64,000 bases of DNA, from NCBI GenBank assembly GCA_020747015.1, contig JAGTJM010000025.1, forward strand, positions 248,001 through 312,000, written 5' to 3'. A program made the translations under genes and the position numbers. The notes under the pieces are model-generated. The model ran no database searches. It saw only the letters and a program-made list of their open reading frames with translations, and was not told the DNA's origin. This stretch comes from Pyrenochaeta sp. MPI-SDFR-AT-0127. Lineage: Eukaryota; Ascomycota; Dothideomycetes; Pleosporales; Cucurbitariaceae. Below are positions 33,687 through 45,500 of this stretch, one piece after another (position 1 is the first letter of the stretch; the number at the start of each line of letters is the position of its first letter).

Positions 33687-34250
33687 ATGTTCGGCTTCAA
33701 GCTCCTCGCAGTTGCCGCGCTTGCCTGCGCTATCTTGGCCCATGATGCTCCTCACCACTGTAAGTGTGCACCTCAAACTATTGTATATCGAGGGCTAACG
33801 TCTTGTCCATCAGCCTGTGATGCAGCTCATGGTGTGACCACTGTGACCATCACTGTCTCCGAGTGCGCCACCAAGCCTAGCAATCCGGCTCCTACTCCAC
33901 CAGGCTCCTTTTTGCCTCCTGCTCCTCCGGCCACGTCGGTTGAGTCCACGGCCACTGCTCCGTTGAACAGCAACCCGCCTGTTCCTGAAGTCCCGTCGTC
34001 TGGCGCTCCGAACGCTCCTTCCAACCCAGGTGTTCCCGTCGCTCCGTCCTCGAATGTGGTTCCTTCCTCGACTGTGTCTTTCCCAGGTACGACTTTGGCT
34101 CCCTCCTCTACGGCTGCCAACAACCGCCCTTCTTCAGTGACCTCGGCGCCCGCCACCGTCTCAACTGCCGGCGCTGCTCTTGTGGGCCCCTTCTTCGGCT
34201 TGAGCCCACTCGTCGCCGCTGGCGCTGTGGCTATGGTTATCGTTGGCTAA
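33687..34250 (+). CDS. Small GPI-anchored Pro/Ser-rich protein
   Basis: Exons 33687..33759 and 33814..34250 give 169 aa. The 54-nt intron has GTAAGT, branch GCTAAC and CCATCAG. It is also open and 3n long, so a retained form would be 187 aa. The signal peptide MFGFKLLAVAALACAILAH is followed by a short segment (CDAAHGVTTVTITVSEC) typical of this fungal group, a Pro/Ser/Val-rich spacer, and a hydrophobic end (GPFFGLSPLVAAGAVAMVIV) after small residues, which fits a GPI signal. It lies head to head with the larger GPI-anchored protein at 31320-32776. Expected at the cell surface; molecular role unknown. Confidence 0.82.
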   Translation: MFGFKLLAVAALACAILAHDAPHHCKCAPQTIVYRGLTSCPSACDAAHGVTTVTITVSECATKPSNPAPTPPGSFLPPAPPATSVESTATAPLNSNPPVPEVPSSGAPNAPSNPGVPVAPSSNVVPSSTVSFPGTTLAPSSTAANNRPSSVTSAPATVSTAGAALVGPFFGLSPLVAAGAVAMVIVG

Positions 34251-34727
34251 GTGCACATGCACTCACCATCTCTACTTTACATTGAGGTCGATGTCGTTAG
34301 GATGTGGCCTGATATCGATGGGACCACCACTGTCTTGTTGATTTGTCGCCTTGACAGAAGCTAATCACATGGTAATTTTCTGTATCTGGCGGCTTCTTGG
34401 AGGAAATGGGTTTATCATTGCTGAAAAGCTACTCCACGGCTAGCATGTACGTAGCTCTTCTCAATGCATAATACAAAGGTGACTTCATGACTGCCCTCTT
34501 AAGCTGGCGTGTAGGTTAGGGTGCACTGTAGAACCACGACGAAGGACTGGCACAGGAAAGTGGAAAAAAAGTTTCGATATCCTAAATGAATATACTAGAA
34601 GGCCTCACTATGCTATATTGTTCCTGCTGGCAATGATGCAGAAAGAGCCGTGCCACCTGCACCACGTTTCAAATGCCAATGAGAATTGCCTAATCCACTA
34701 CGTACACAACTAATCCCAAGTCAAGCA
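34251..34727. other. Convergent intergenic region
   Basis: 477 bp, no gene recognised. Confidence 0.45.
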
Positions 34728-36721
34728 CTACTTGGCTTGTTTGAATCTAGTCTGAAGTTCCTCAAGCTCCCGTTGGAACTTATCCATATCGTCCAGTATA
34801 TTGCTTGAATTACTTCGCGCTCCCTCGATTGGCGCGTCAATGCCTATCTTGTTGTCGCTCTCTTCTTTTGGTGAATACAGCGCGTTCTCATCCCCCCTTT
34901 TCTCGTCGACAGGATTATATTCACGTCTTAAGGAGCTCTCGCTAGCGACGCTTGTCCTCCTCTTACTGTCGACACTCGTCCGTCTAATCTCTGTGCTCGT
35001 TCGATGGCTTTCAGTAGGTGAAGATGATGGATCGTGTGGGCGTGCATGGTCAAGACTTGAACGGTTGGATTGTCTGCGACGGGGAGGTGGAGGTGGTGGC
35101 GGCATTCCACTTCCTGTGCTTTCGTTTGAGACAACTCGCGAAGTATTGCGATTCGAAGATATCGATGACGTACGGTAAATGCCAGGCTCGGGAGAAGAAG
35201 GTTCGAATTCGGACTCTAATGTGGTCCTACGGGATAGTGATGGTCCCTGGGGAGCTCTTGCTGTTCGCACTGAACCTGAGCGAAGAGGAACATCGGTATT
35301 GGAGGCAGTTGGGCTAGATGTGCCCGCGGTTGCTAGCCGTGCACCATGTCGAGAGCGAGGTGGAGGAGGCGGCGATTTCGCTGCAATTGGATCCTGATTG
35401 CTGGGAGCCGGGCTTGGAAGTGGATCAATCGAGTGCTGTGACGACATCGTGAGCGATGAATTGCTCCGTGAACGATTTGCTGCCCCGGTGGTTCGAAGCT
35501 GGCTCTGTCTACGAGCCAGTGGTACCGGTGGAGGAGTTTTCTTTTGTGCAATTGGGGCATCTACTGGTGCCAGTGATTCGGCTGGTCTCTGTTGTATTGG
35601 GGTTGACTGGTCCGGTATGGATTCCTGTTTGGCAACATGGAGCAAAGACGGAGAAACGATCGGGGTAGGAGGAAGTGGCTTGTTCACATCCGAATTGTCC
35701 CTAGGCCTCATGATGGGCGATGGGGTGGGTTCTGTGGCGGCGAAGCTGTCAAACGACACGGTCTGTGGTTGTCTAGGTGTGACAAGCTTTCCATGACGAT
35801 GCTTTGGTGCAGGTGGTGGTTTCTTCTTCTCTTTCTTCACCTCCGAGACCAGACCCGGTCTCTCATCTTCCTCAGAATCCGCCATTTCATATGATGTCCT
35901 CGGCGACTCGACGTGTCTTTCGTGTGGAGGCTCAAATAATGAGTGCCGTGATATTGATGAGGTATCTGTACTACTGCTACTCTCGAATTGCGGACCACTG
36001 AGCGGGTTTGGCGCTACGGTGGTCTGTGATGGCTGAGCGGAAGGGCGCGGAGTCGGATTGCCCGTCATGAGAAGGTTTTTGAAGCTTTCTACGTTCAGCG
36101 AAGCTCTGTTGTTGCCTAGAGTCGTCCTTTCCGTACTCGTCCGGTCTTCCTCGCTTCCCCTCTCTTGCGGTTCAAGCGAAGCTAGTGTTCTTGCGAATGG
36201 GTTTGCCGGAGCGCTACTGGGAGACAGAGCGCTTTGGGGTTTTTGAGAATGAAGTCTCGAGCTTGAGAGCGTATCTGGTGCAGCCATAGTATATCTATCC
36301 CCACGGTCTTGTGTCCTCGTAGAGTCGGTATGCGCAGCGATGTTTGAGAAGCCAGCGGAGGCTACGGGAGGCGGCGAGCCTGCATATTGACTTTGGCTTA
36401 GCGGTTGAACGAGGGGATTATGTAGAGTATCATCTACATCGTCGGTGTCCGCATGCGGAGGAATGAATGTGGTGGATGATTCTATGCGAACTTGTTTCTT
36501 TGTCTTGGGCGGCGGCAGAGTCGAGTCTTGGAGTTCTGTATGACCATTACTCTTCCTTCGCTTCGCACATTAAGGCAAGGTCAAAGTATACCATAATCAC
36601 TGTTTCTGCCCTGTTCTTCAGGCACACTAACATCGGGGGTGGTAAAGGAAGTCTGCGGGACGGGCGAGGAAGTGGTCTGTTTGAATGACTGGGATGCGCG
36701 GAAAGGGTTCCCGGATGACAT
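34728..36721 (-). CDS. Proline-rich, probably disordered adaptor-like protein
   Basis: Exons 36592..36721 and 34728..36535 give 645 aa. The start at 36721 gives MSSGNPFRASQSFKQTT, a typical N-terminus of this fungal family. The intron donor is uncertain: GTATAC at 36591 gives SDY-E-LQDSTLPPPKTKKQ, while GTGATT at 36600 would also keep frame. Visible features: PKTKKQVRIESSTTFIPP, a short motif VESFKNLLMTGN, several SH3-ligand-like stretches (PPPAPKHRHGK, PPPPPPPRRRQ), RKRR-type basic sites and a C-terminal coiled coil (DDMDKFQRELEELQTRF). I do not know a function. The composition suggests a cytoskeletal or cortical scaffold, which is inference. Confidence 0.75.
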
Positions 36722-37104
36722 GCTGGAAATCAAAAACAATGCATTGTTCTATGTACATGGAAGAAGCTCGTAAGAAGCGGTGTAGAGCTGCTGACCGGAC
36801 TGGTGCTGCTGCTGATGGTCGGCTCTGGAGGTTGATCACCGCCGACAGGCGCAGATCCGGAGGGACAGCGAAGACACCCCACCATCCTTCAGCATCCTTG
36901 GCCTGAACGCCTCTGCCCAACACGTTCACGAGCAAAGGCAGTCTTGTGATAGCACTTGGGGTAGTGATTCTCCTTGACCAATAGATCATGATTTGATGAA
37001 GGCACAGAGCATTTTGATGCGACCAATACTCCCATGGAATTTATTAATACCACGCTTCTTGCGTAATACCCCCATCTACACACAGAACGGTCCTTTCGGC
37101 AATT
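36722..37104. other. Intergenic region
   Basis: 383 bp upstream of the proline-rich gene and downstream of ECO1 (both on the minus strand); nothing recognised. Confidence 0.45.
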
Positions 37105-38390
37105 TTAGTCCATGTAAACATGCCATCCCGCTTCCCTGCCGAACCATCTCCGTGCGAGGTTCCCCCCACTCTCTGTGGGCTGACTGAAAGCAACCTTTTC
37201 CTTCTCCACATTCAGCCCATATAGAAAATCGGACTTTGCAGTATCTAGTAGCCTCGTTGCAACACCTTGTTTGCGATATTGATTAGATGTCCATATACGC
37301 GAGATGCCCAAGATGGCCGGATCCGACGCGGTACTGATAGAGATGGAGGAGCTCTGCCGCGGCGTTATACGAAGCTGACATGCCTGCTCGAAAGCGGCGT
37401 TCTGGTCCAATACGGTGTAAGCTTCCCAGATACGCTCCACTAGACACGCTGCAACGCTCTTGTTGCCCCTTATGTAGAGGTACATCTTAAATCGATCAAC
37501 CAGTGGTGAACCAGATTCGTCGTTGGTCGACGGCTCCGTGTCTAGTGTGGTTACCTCCTTCGGCGCGTCTGCGAAGCTTGTACTGCCTGTTTGGCCCCAC
37601 AACTCTTCATCGGATATGGGAACTGCTGCAAGTTCGCTATTGACAACTTTCAGAACATCGCTCGCCCTGTTGCGCAGCGCAAGCGCGTCTTTGCGCCCAA
37701 CGACTGCAATGAAGCTACCATCCCCACCACTCCAAACCTGGCTCTTCCGAAAGCGCTCGGTGATTGCTTTTGTGAAGTCTACGCCCCCCAGGTTCATCGT
37801 GTGGAACTTGCGATGTACGGCTGCATCTTCAGCATTGGATGGAATGTACTCCATGCCGCATGTCTTGCATGTCTTTCGATGCTCTGTGGCTAGGTCCAAC
37901 TGCATCTGCACCAGTCGCTTCTTCTTCGGCGGTCGTTCTTGTTCGCTCTGCACATTGTAACTTCGTTCCGAAAGCGGCTTCCTTGCAGAAGTGGTCAGGC
38001 TGGCTTGTTTTTTGAACAAGGAGAATACAGGGCGCCGTTTCTGTTGTGCTGGAGGAGAGCTACACAACGCTGGAGACGAGGGTGGACTAGACCGCAACGA
38101 CTCGTCCGAGAAGAGGGCAGCCGATTCTTTCGGGCTTGATGTAGGCGGCGCGGAAGTGTCGCACGTAGGTGAGGTGCTCTTTACAGGCGAAGAGCTGACT
38201 GTCGTCTTGGACACTTGAACCTCGGTGCTCTCGAGCGCGGTTTCGACGCGTCTTCGTTTAGTGGGCGGCTGTTCATCGTACAATGGGCGTTTGTTCTGTC
38301 GCGAGTAGGTTCTGACTACTTTTCTATAGAACAATTAACTCTGGGAGCCATATATTGTATGGAAACTCACTTTGTTGCAAAGGAAGACAT
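37105..38390 (-). CDS. ECO1: Sister-chromatid cohesion N-acetyltransferase
   Basis: Acetylates cohesin Smc3 during S phase to establish cohesion (Eco1/Ctf7/ESCO family, nucleus). Exons 38371..38390 (20 nt, MSSFATK) and 37105..38323 give 412 aa. The intron has GTGAGT and TTCTATAG ends, and splicing yields MSSFATKKVVRTYSRQNKR, whose TYSR motif is typical. After a Ser/Pro-rich basic N-terminus comes the C2H2 zinc finger (CKTCGMEYIPSNAEDAAVH then RKFH, ~residues 158-180). The GNAT core with the acetyl-CoA loop follows in RIWTSNQYRKQGVATRLLD. The end AFSQPTESGGNLARRWFG matches the conserved C-terminus of the family. All key motifs are present. Confidence 0.92.
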
Positions 38391-38939
38391 TGCGGCGCTG
38401 CAGAGTAATAATGCTCGATGGATGTCTTGTGGTGAAGCGCCCCCACGAAGCGCGTTTTAGCGTGTCGCGCTAGTATTCACGACGTCACACTTCAAGCCAT
38501 TCACACCTTGGCTCGCTTCGAATAATTTAACCTATTCTGGCCAGAGAATGTACAGCATTGTAGTGGCAGCCGTTGCACCAAGTGGACGGGCTTACACATG
38601 CACTTGTGCTGCATCAAATGAACAGTTGAAGCGGTGAGCAGACGGACATAGCCTCAGACAACAGTCATACACCATCCCCGCGTGGGAAGGTGCGTTGCAT
38701 CGCGTCGTTTCTTCGCATCCCTCGTAAAGATTCAGCAGCGTCACAAGTCACAAATTTGCCATTGAGTCAATGGCATGACTCAAATGTGATCGATCGATAA
38801 GCATATAAAACCTGACATTCGTCTTTCCGTCTCTGTACAGCACAGACTTGTTGGACTTCAAGCGTATCCTGGCGATCAGATTTACACACGATCCCCAAGA
38901 CTTTCAAAGAAAGTTTAGTCAGACAAATATCCAGTCAAC
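38391..38939. promoter_or_regulatory. Divergent promoter region, ECO1 / GNAT gene
   Basis: 549 bp. A TATA-like element (CATATAAAA) lies at 38802..38810, ~130 bp upstream of the GNAT ATG at 38940 on the plus strand. ECO1 shows no TATA box. Confidence 0.5.
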
Positions 38940-39608
38940 ATGGTCGCGCAACCAGAACCAGCACATCCAGCGATCATGGGAGCTCAGCTCGAGTCTTCTA
39001 CCATACCGCCAGACGGACCCATCCCACAACCCATCTTAACTACAAGTCGCCTCATCATCCGACCAATGCATCCACAAGACAAAACCTCAATGGCACAATA
39101 TGCCAACAACCCAATCGTGGCAAAGTACATGTCACTTGCTTTCCCCGATCCCTATACGCTTTCCAGCGCTGAAACGTGGATAACAACAAACCTCAAGCTT
39201 CCACACCAGAACAACTTCGGCATCGCCGAAAAAGGATCACCGAATGTGCATATTGGAGGGATTGGCCTGAAGCCCGGTGACGATGTTAACGCGCATACGG
39301 CCGAAGTCGGTTTCTGGGTCGGCGTTGACTACTGGGGAAAGGGATATACGACAGAGGCCCTTGAAGCCTTCACGAGATGGGCTTTTGAAACCAGGGAAAT
39401 TGATGGGAAGAAGTTAACGCGGTTATGGGGTGGAGTCTTCAGCGGTAATGTGGCAAGTATGCGATGTTTCGAAAAGTGTGGGTATAGCAAAGAGGGCGTG
39501 TTGAAGGGGCATTGTGTAAAGCGAGGGGAGGTTATGGATATGCATGTCTTCGGGATGACGAAGGGTGATTGGGAGAAAAGGATTAGTGACGTTTTCAACA
39601 ACCAGTAG
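38940..39608 (+). CDS. GNAT-family N-acetyltransferase
   Basis: 222 aa, single exon. It belongs to the Acetyltransf_3 / RimJ-like branch: TSRLIIRPMHPQD at the start of the domain, the strand IGGIGLKPGDDVNAHTAEVG, the acetyl-CoA loop WVGVDYWGKGYTTEALEAF, then a segment ending NVASMRCFEKCGYSKEGVLK, all in the usual order. No signal peptide. Its substrate (protein N-terminus or small molecule) cannot be read from the sequence. It lies only 33 bp from the convergent gene ending at 39642. Confidence 0.88.
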   Translation: MVAQPEPAHPAIMGAQLESSTIPPDGPIPQPILTTSRLIIRPMHPQDKTSMAQYANNPIVAKYMSLAFPDPYTLSSAETWITTNLKLPHQNNFGIAEKGSPNVHIGGIGLKPGDDVNAHTAEVGFWVGVDYWGKGYTTEALEAFTRWAFETREIDGKKLTRLWGGVFSGNVASMRCFEKCGYSKEGVLKGHCVKRGEVMDMHVFGMTKGDWEKRISDVFNNQ

Positions 39609-39641
39609 ATTGGAAGGCATAAAATTCTCTGTCTATTGTCA

Positions 39642-40861
39642 CTATGGCCCAGGCTGAGCGATGTAGGCCTGCAGTTGCATGAGCAGTATCTCAACCGGTA
39701 CATTATGTCTGACTCGCTTAACAACGACACAGTTTTCAGCTTCGTACTTGCTCTCTTTGACCAAGTCTTGGGCCTTTTCTTCTCCTAGTAGGTCGGTCAG
39801 ACAGTATACAGGGACTTTCTTTCCGCGCCAAATTGTGCTTTTGAATTCCAGCTCTGGATATTGGTGTCGAGGTTGCAAGCGAGGGACCAGTGGCTCTGTG
39901 TACCATACCGGGGAGGTGTGCGTGACCTCAGCGGCCGCGTGCGGGTCCAGTTTCGACGTCAAGTTCTTGCTGAAGTAGTTGGACCATTTTTCCAGCTCGA
40001 TTTTGATCTGATCAGCACGATCCTTCAGATCATCTGCACGCGTTCGTAATGATCTGAACAACAGTACGCAAGAAACATCTTCCACTCCCTCAATATCTCC
40101 AGTTCTTGGACTGGAAACAGGAATCAGTCGTCCTCGGCAGCCGAAATTCCAGCTCAACTTCTTGACCAAACTTTTGCGCATCATTTCTAAAATGAAACCA
40201 GGCATGTCTTCCCTCCAAATCATCTTCCGCAGGTTGCTGCTGCCGAGCTTCTCAACCATGCGTGTATAGACACCTTTTTCCCAATTCTTCTTCCGACTCA
40301 GGTGCGCAGCCACAAGTTGCCGTCCTATGAATCGGTATGGAGGACCAAGATGTTTCTTGTCCGTAGTAAGTGCAACTGGAAGGAGCCATGGGTCACTTGT
40401 GCTCGGATGTGGGCGTGCATGAAGTGATGTAAGGAGTGCGGTAGGTAGAGAGATGTAAGTTGCGCGACATTGGCGAAGCGGAGATGCTAAAGCGTGGGCT
40501 AAAATATGTGAGCATTTCATCACTCTCTGTAGGTGGATTAATAGTTACCAAATGGAGTCTCCCATAGCTTCTTCTGAAAAGGCGTGAACTCCGCGAACTT
40601 TGGCTGTTGCTTGGGCTGTTCCCACAATGATCTCTTCTCAATAATTACCGGATCGAGTGATGGTGGTAGCGGAAGCTCCTTTGCTTTTTTATCTTTGCGA
40701 ATGCGGAACGTTGAGTTGGCAACTTTGCGCGTAGGTCCGAGGTCGTCCCCTCTGAGGATGCGGCCGGGGACATGCGTGGATAATTGACGGCATGGGCCCG
40801 GGATGGGGTTCCTAGCTAGGCTTGGACATGATTTCAGGCGATGGGCCCATCTGCCTGGCAT
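39642..40861 (-). CDS. Conserved fungal protein, probably mitochondrial
   Basis: Exons 40549..40861 and 39642..40498 (50-nt intron, GTAACT...TTTTAG) give 389 aa. The junction restores ETPF-AHALASPLRQC. I recognise it as a conserved fungal hypothetical but cannot name it. The N-terminus (MPGRWAHRLKSCPSLARNPI, then GPCRQLSTHVPGR) is rich in Arg, Ser and Leu with no acidic residues, typical of a mitochondrial presequence. The conserved core starts at DPVIIEKRSLWEQPKQQPK then AEFTPFQKKLW. The start lies 145 bp from the divergent clpP start, and ClpP is also mitochondrial, which supports co-regulation. A role in mitochondrial gene expression or respiratory assembly is possible but unproven. Confidence 0.78.
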
Positions 40862-41006
40862 CAGGTGGAATCAGAAGAGTCAATTGTGTGTGTGAGAAAA
40901 GGTTACCAAAGTTCCGAGATGCATGGTCGGATTCCCTAGCGCGATTTGCTAGCGGCCGCGCTGGAGCTTTGAACTTCGAGGATGGACTACTTATGCAACA
41001 CACACC
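40862..41006. promoter_or_regulatory. Compact bidirectional promoter, mitochondrial protein / clpP
   Basis: Only 145 bp separate the two divergent ATGs at 40861 and 41007, so both promoters and leaders must overlap. No TATA box seen. Confidence 0.6.
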
Positions 41007-41816
41007 ATGGCAACAATATTACGGCAGGCTGCAAGACCATTGGTACTACAAAGATCTTGTAGACATGGTGTACGGGCAATGTCAAATCAGTTCGGCTTCG
41101 CGCCGCAATGGTCACCACAACAGCAACCGGTCCAGCAGGCACCGCGGGCACTCTCATTACCAATACCCTACGTGACAGAAACCACCGTAAGCCGCCTCCA
41201 CCATGTGCCTTAAAGCTTGAAACTAAATTTATAGGGTGGAGGCTGGAAAACCTCTGACATTTTCTCGCGACTTCTCCAGGAGCGCATCATCTGTCTGAAC
41301 GGAGAAGTCGATGACTTCATGTCCGCCAATTGCGTCGCACAACTCCTCTTCCTCGAAGCCGACAATCCCGAAAAACCTATTTCAATGTACATAAACTCGC
41401 CTGGAGGAAGCGTGAGCGCCGGTCTGGCCATCTACGACACTATGAACTACATTCGCTGTCCGGTCAGCACTATCTGCATGGGTATTGCAGCTTCAATGGG
41501 CTCTTTGCTGCTCGCCGGCGGCGCCGAAGGTCAAAGGTACATCCTACCACATGCCCGGGTCATGATACACCAACCGAGTGGCGGATATCGAGGCAAGGCC
41601 AGCGATATCGCGGATCATGCGAAGGAGATCTTAAGAATACGAGACAGGCTGAATAAGATATACCAGTCACATGTCACCAAAAAGAGGACTTTAGAAGAGA
41701 TCGAGAAGTACATGGAGCGCGACTACTTCATGGATGCGCAAGAGGCGGTCGATTTTGGGATTGTAGACAGTATCTTGGAGAAGAGGGAGGCGCCGAAGAC
41801 AGATGAAAAACAGTAA
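41007..41816 (+). CDS. clpP: Mitochondrial ATP-dependent Clp protease proteolytic subunit
   Basis: Exons 41007..41186 and 41235..41816 (48-nt intron, GTAAGC...TTATAG) give 253 aa. The serine peptidase forms tetradecameric rings that, with ClpX, degrade matrix proteins. The first ~45 residues are Arg/Gln/Ala-rich, a likely mitochondrial presequence. The protease domain starts at LPIPYVTETTGGGWKTSDIF. Catalytic residues are visible: Ser in CMGIAASMGS (~147), His in MIHQPSGG (~172), Asp in MERDYFMDA (~223). YINSPGGSVSAGLAIYD is also typical. Budding yeast lacks ClpP, while filamentous ascomycetes keep it. Part of exon 1, the intron and the start of exon 2 occur again, inverted, at ~47591-47845. 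Confidence 0.97.
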
Positions 41817-42567
41817 GAACTACAGGTAGTGGATGGGACCTGTACGATACTGAGGGGATGAAATGTACGACACCTGGGAAATTTTTGACGATCTGTATGA
41901 TCATCTTGGACCACTTCCACTTGTAGAAATGCTCATGGCAAAATGATTAATCTTGCTTGAAGACCATTGGAACTGACAGTACGGAAAGCTCAAACAGACT
42001 GTGCTAGTCTCCAAGCTTCCGAAACATACTGTGTGCACGGTTCGAGACTCACATGTAATCTGATTAGTGTATCACACACTGTCCAGCTCTCAGAAGCTAC
42101 CTTCTTGCCGCCTTCAATTTTGGTGCGGTTGCAAGCGTTCAACTTAGGCAATATATGGCTGCCAAGGTAACCATGCGCTGTCAATCACGAAAGCCTTGTT
42201 CTTGATTACTGAAGAGTTGGTATCTTTGAGTTGGCAGCGCATCATTGGACCTACTTCAACGACTTTTAATATTCAAAAGAAGATATGGCACACTATTGAA
42301 GCCATTCAGCCTACACCAACTGACCGACAGAAGTACTGAAATAAAAAGTGCCGCATCGAGGTGAAGGTGGAATACCCCACACACGTGAAGACGCGCCGCA
42401 CTAGCCGTTGTCCCACTTTCCTCTTTGGCTGGCTGACGGTTGGGCGCAGCCTTGTAGCAAACATACTTTGCTCTCTCTTTGCTTACTTTACATCCTGCTT
42501 GGATATGCCGAGGGTTTGATTGCGAACGCCCTTGTGGCAAAGCGAACAAGATCATCAGCCAGTCAGC
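41817..42567. other. Intergenic region between clpP and the RdRP gene
   Basis: 751 bp; no gene recognised. It must contain the clpP 3' end and the RdRP promoter. Confidence 0.45.
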
Positions 42568-45500
42568 ATGGACATCTTCATCCAGAACGTAAGTCTACAA
42601 ATATATCGATACTGGGCGTTTACAATCACGGTTGGTGTTGCGTATCGTATGTACCAGCAGCGTCACGGCCTGACAAGCGGCTGGATTCTGGATATTCATC
42701 AATACTAATCAGGAATATCGACTTAGGTCCCCCGCGATGCCAATCATATCGAATTGCAGATATTCCTGAAAGACAAGCTACATCGGCTCGACATATTGGC
42801 CTTCGAAGTTAGAAAATTTCGTGGAAAAAATGGGCGTCCATTCGCTATTCTTACGGTAGCGAATCCGACCAGAGGCAACTCGTTTCTACAATTCCACGGT
42901 AGCCGTGGTAGGCAGAACCCTTTGGAACAACTGACATTTCGGGGGGAAGCCCTTAGATGCCAGCTCAGCAATAGACCTGGACAACCCGAGCCTTTGAAAG
43001 TTAGGACACTGCAAGAGAAAGAGGAAGTGATGAGGGCGAAAATGGTGAAGCAAGGTTCGACTGCGCAGATACCGCGATCATCCCAACCTACGCTATCTTT
43101 CCAAACCCTCATGACTGGGGTGTGGGACTACGATAAGATGGGACAGCTCGTATTTGATCAGAAGTTCAAGGACGAGAGAAATGGATTTGTGACATTCGGA
43201 AATGCGGCGCTGGTGCTCTATCTTCAGCAAGGTATACAGAAAAACTTCCAATGGCATTGCAGAGTTGATATACCGTACGCAATTCTGGAGCATGCCATCC
43301 CGTCATTTGACAATGGAAAACGAGGGGCGATTATATTCACCCTAAAATCACCTCCAAAATTTTACAACATCCGGTCTACAGATGATCTGCATCTCTACGC
43401 GGGCAAATCGGAACCTCAAAATGCCGGAATCCTTCCAGACCTGGCAGCGCTGACCTTGGGTTCCAAGACCAAAGTAAATCGTCTTGAGCGGCTCTGTTCT
43501 CTGGAACGTTCCAACAGCCAAAGCTCAGCCTTGTGCATGGTCTATCGAATCGTATTTACTGACATACAGACTGCTCGATATGCCTGGAATTTCGTCAAAA
43601 GCTTCTCTGTGCCCGATGAACACTGCTGGAAGGCCATGGCAACTAACGCCCCTACACGCACAACCGAGTCTGAATATGCCTCTGTTGATCAAATGCTCTC
43701 AAATTACCATCCGGCCATCTCCCTTGAGTTTGGCTTTGCGGTACGTAACTCCGCGGCGCCCATATTGGCATGTGCTGGGCACTCTTGAAGTATATTCAAA
43801 GCTTTGTGGGGGAATAGGATGTCTAGGAGATACTTTGGTCGTGTTGTTCTGTCGTTTTGGTGTCAATTGTACTGACAACATCAGGTACGCTTCCAACTGA
43901 TGGCCCTCCTTCTTGAAGGCACCATAACTCCGCTAAAGATGATCAATTTTATTCCACTCGTGCAAGCTATTGCTAAAGAACATGGCGCTGAGCGAACTTC
44001 GCTCGGAGTCAGGCAATTAGGACAACAGATTCCCACACCAGCGCCGCAAACCGATGCGAGCCGTTTTGAATTGAGGACGCTTCTTGCTTTACTCACGGAC
44101 AGTATTGAGCACAGCAAAAATCAAGAACTTACCAACCAGGATCTAACCAGGAAAAAGAGAAAGCATCATCATCTTGCTTTGACGTACAAGGCTACCGTTA
44201 CTCCTACAGGTATGTTCAATTCATGAGTACACAGCTAGGAATCCTTGGGTTCTCCTTTCCAGGGTTCATTCCACGTTGCAAACTCCAGATAGACTCTCAA
44301 GCGTACGATAACCATGGAACTACCTGACATGATTTGGGTTTAAGTACTCTTAGCTTGCGTAATGTTGCATTCCGCTAACGAGATAATTGCTTACCAGGTA
44401 TTATTTTGCGAGGCCCAGATTGGGTGGTGTCAAATCGTGTACTTCGGAAGTATAGTATGCATACGGAGTATTTCATGAGGGTTTTCTTTGCAGATGAAGA
44501 CGGCATGTCAGTATTCCACGACCCACGCGCCTCCCAGGAACAGGTATACGATCGCTTCCGGTCCGTCCTTCGGAGCGGTATCTCAGTTGCTGGACGAACA
44601 TTTGATTTCCTCGGTTTCTCTCATGCATCGCTTCGAAACCATCAAGCATGGTTCATGGCACGGTTTCAGAAGGACGGCGGCATGGTCTGCGCCACAGATA
44701 TCATACAAGACTTAGGCGACTTCTCGCATATCCACTGCAGCGCGAAATGCGCGGCGCGGATCGGCCAGGCATTCTCTGACACCATCTTCTCGATTCCAGT
44801 ACCCAGTACTGCATACGTCACCGAAACCAGGAACGATGTCGAGAGGAATGGTCGCTGCTTTTCGGACGGTCTGTCACGTCTAAATACGAAGTTTTGATGC
44901 GACTTGAACTAACGACCTACCTAGGCTGTGGTACAATATCCTTGGAGCTTCTGCAGAAGGTTTGGAGAGCGCTTCCCCCAGAGCGTCGAGAGGATAGGCC
45001 AACTATATTGCAGATCCGTTATAGGGGCGCGAAAGGTGTACTGTCGCTTGATAAATCCTTGTATGGCGTACAACTGCATATCCGTAAGAGCATGACGAAG
45101 TACATTGCTAAGGAAAGCTGGAGAGATCTGGAGCTTTGTGGGGCCGCTTATAGGCCGCTTACAGTGTTTCTGAATCATCAGTTCATCAAGATTCTCGAAG
45201 ATCTAGGCGTACCGGCCAGAAATTTCATGGCGGTGCAAGAAGATGCTGTCAACGAATTGAAACTCATCACTGAGCACCCGCTCAACGCTGCGAGCTTTCT
45301 CGGTAAGTGCCATTCTCCTCTAATAGTGAGTTTGCATTTGCCTTGGGAAGGTTACACTGAGCGCATTCATGCCCACGTATATCAACATACATTGTCGTTA
45401 GATGGATCCAATGCCTACTTCAAACCTGACTGACTTTGCCTTCTGAAGTGTATTCTCACTCTTGCGTATTCGCCAAAGTACCCAGACTCTTTGAACTTAT

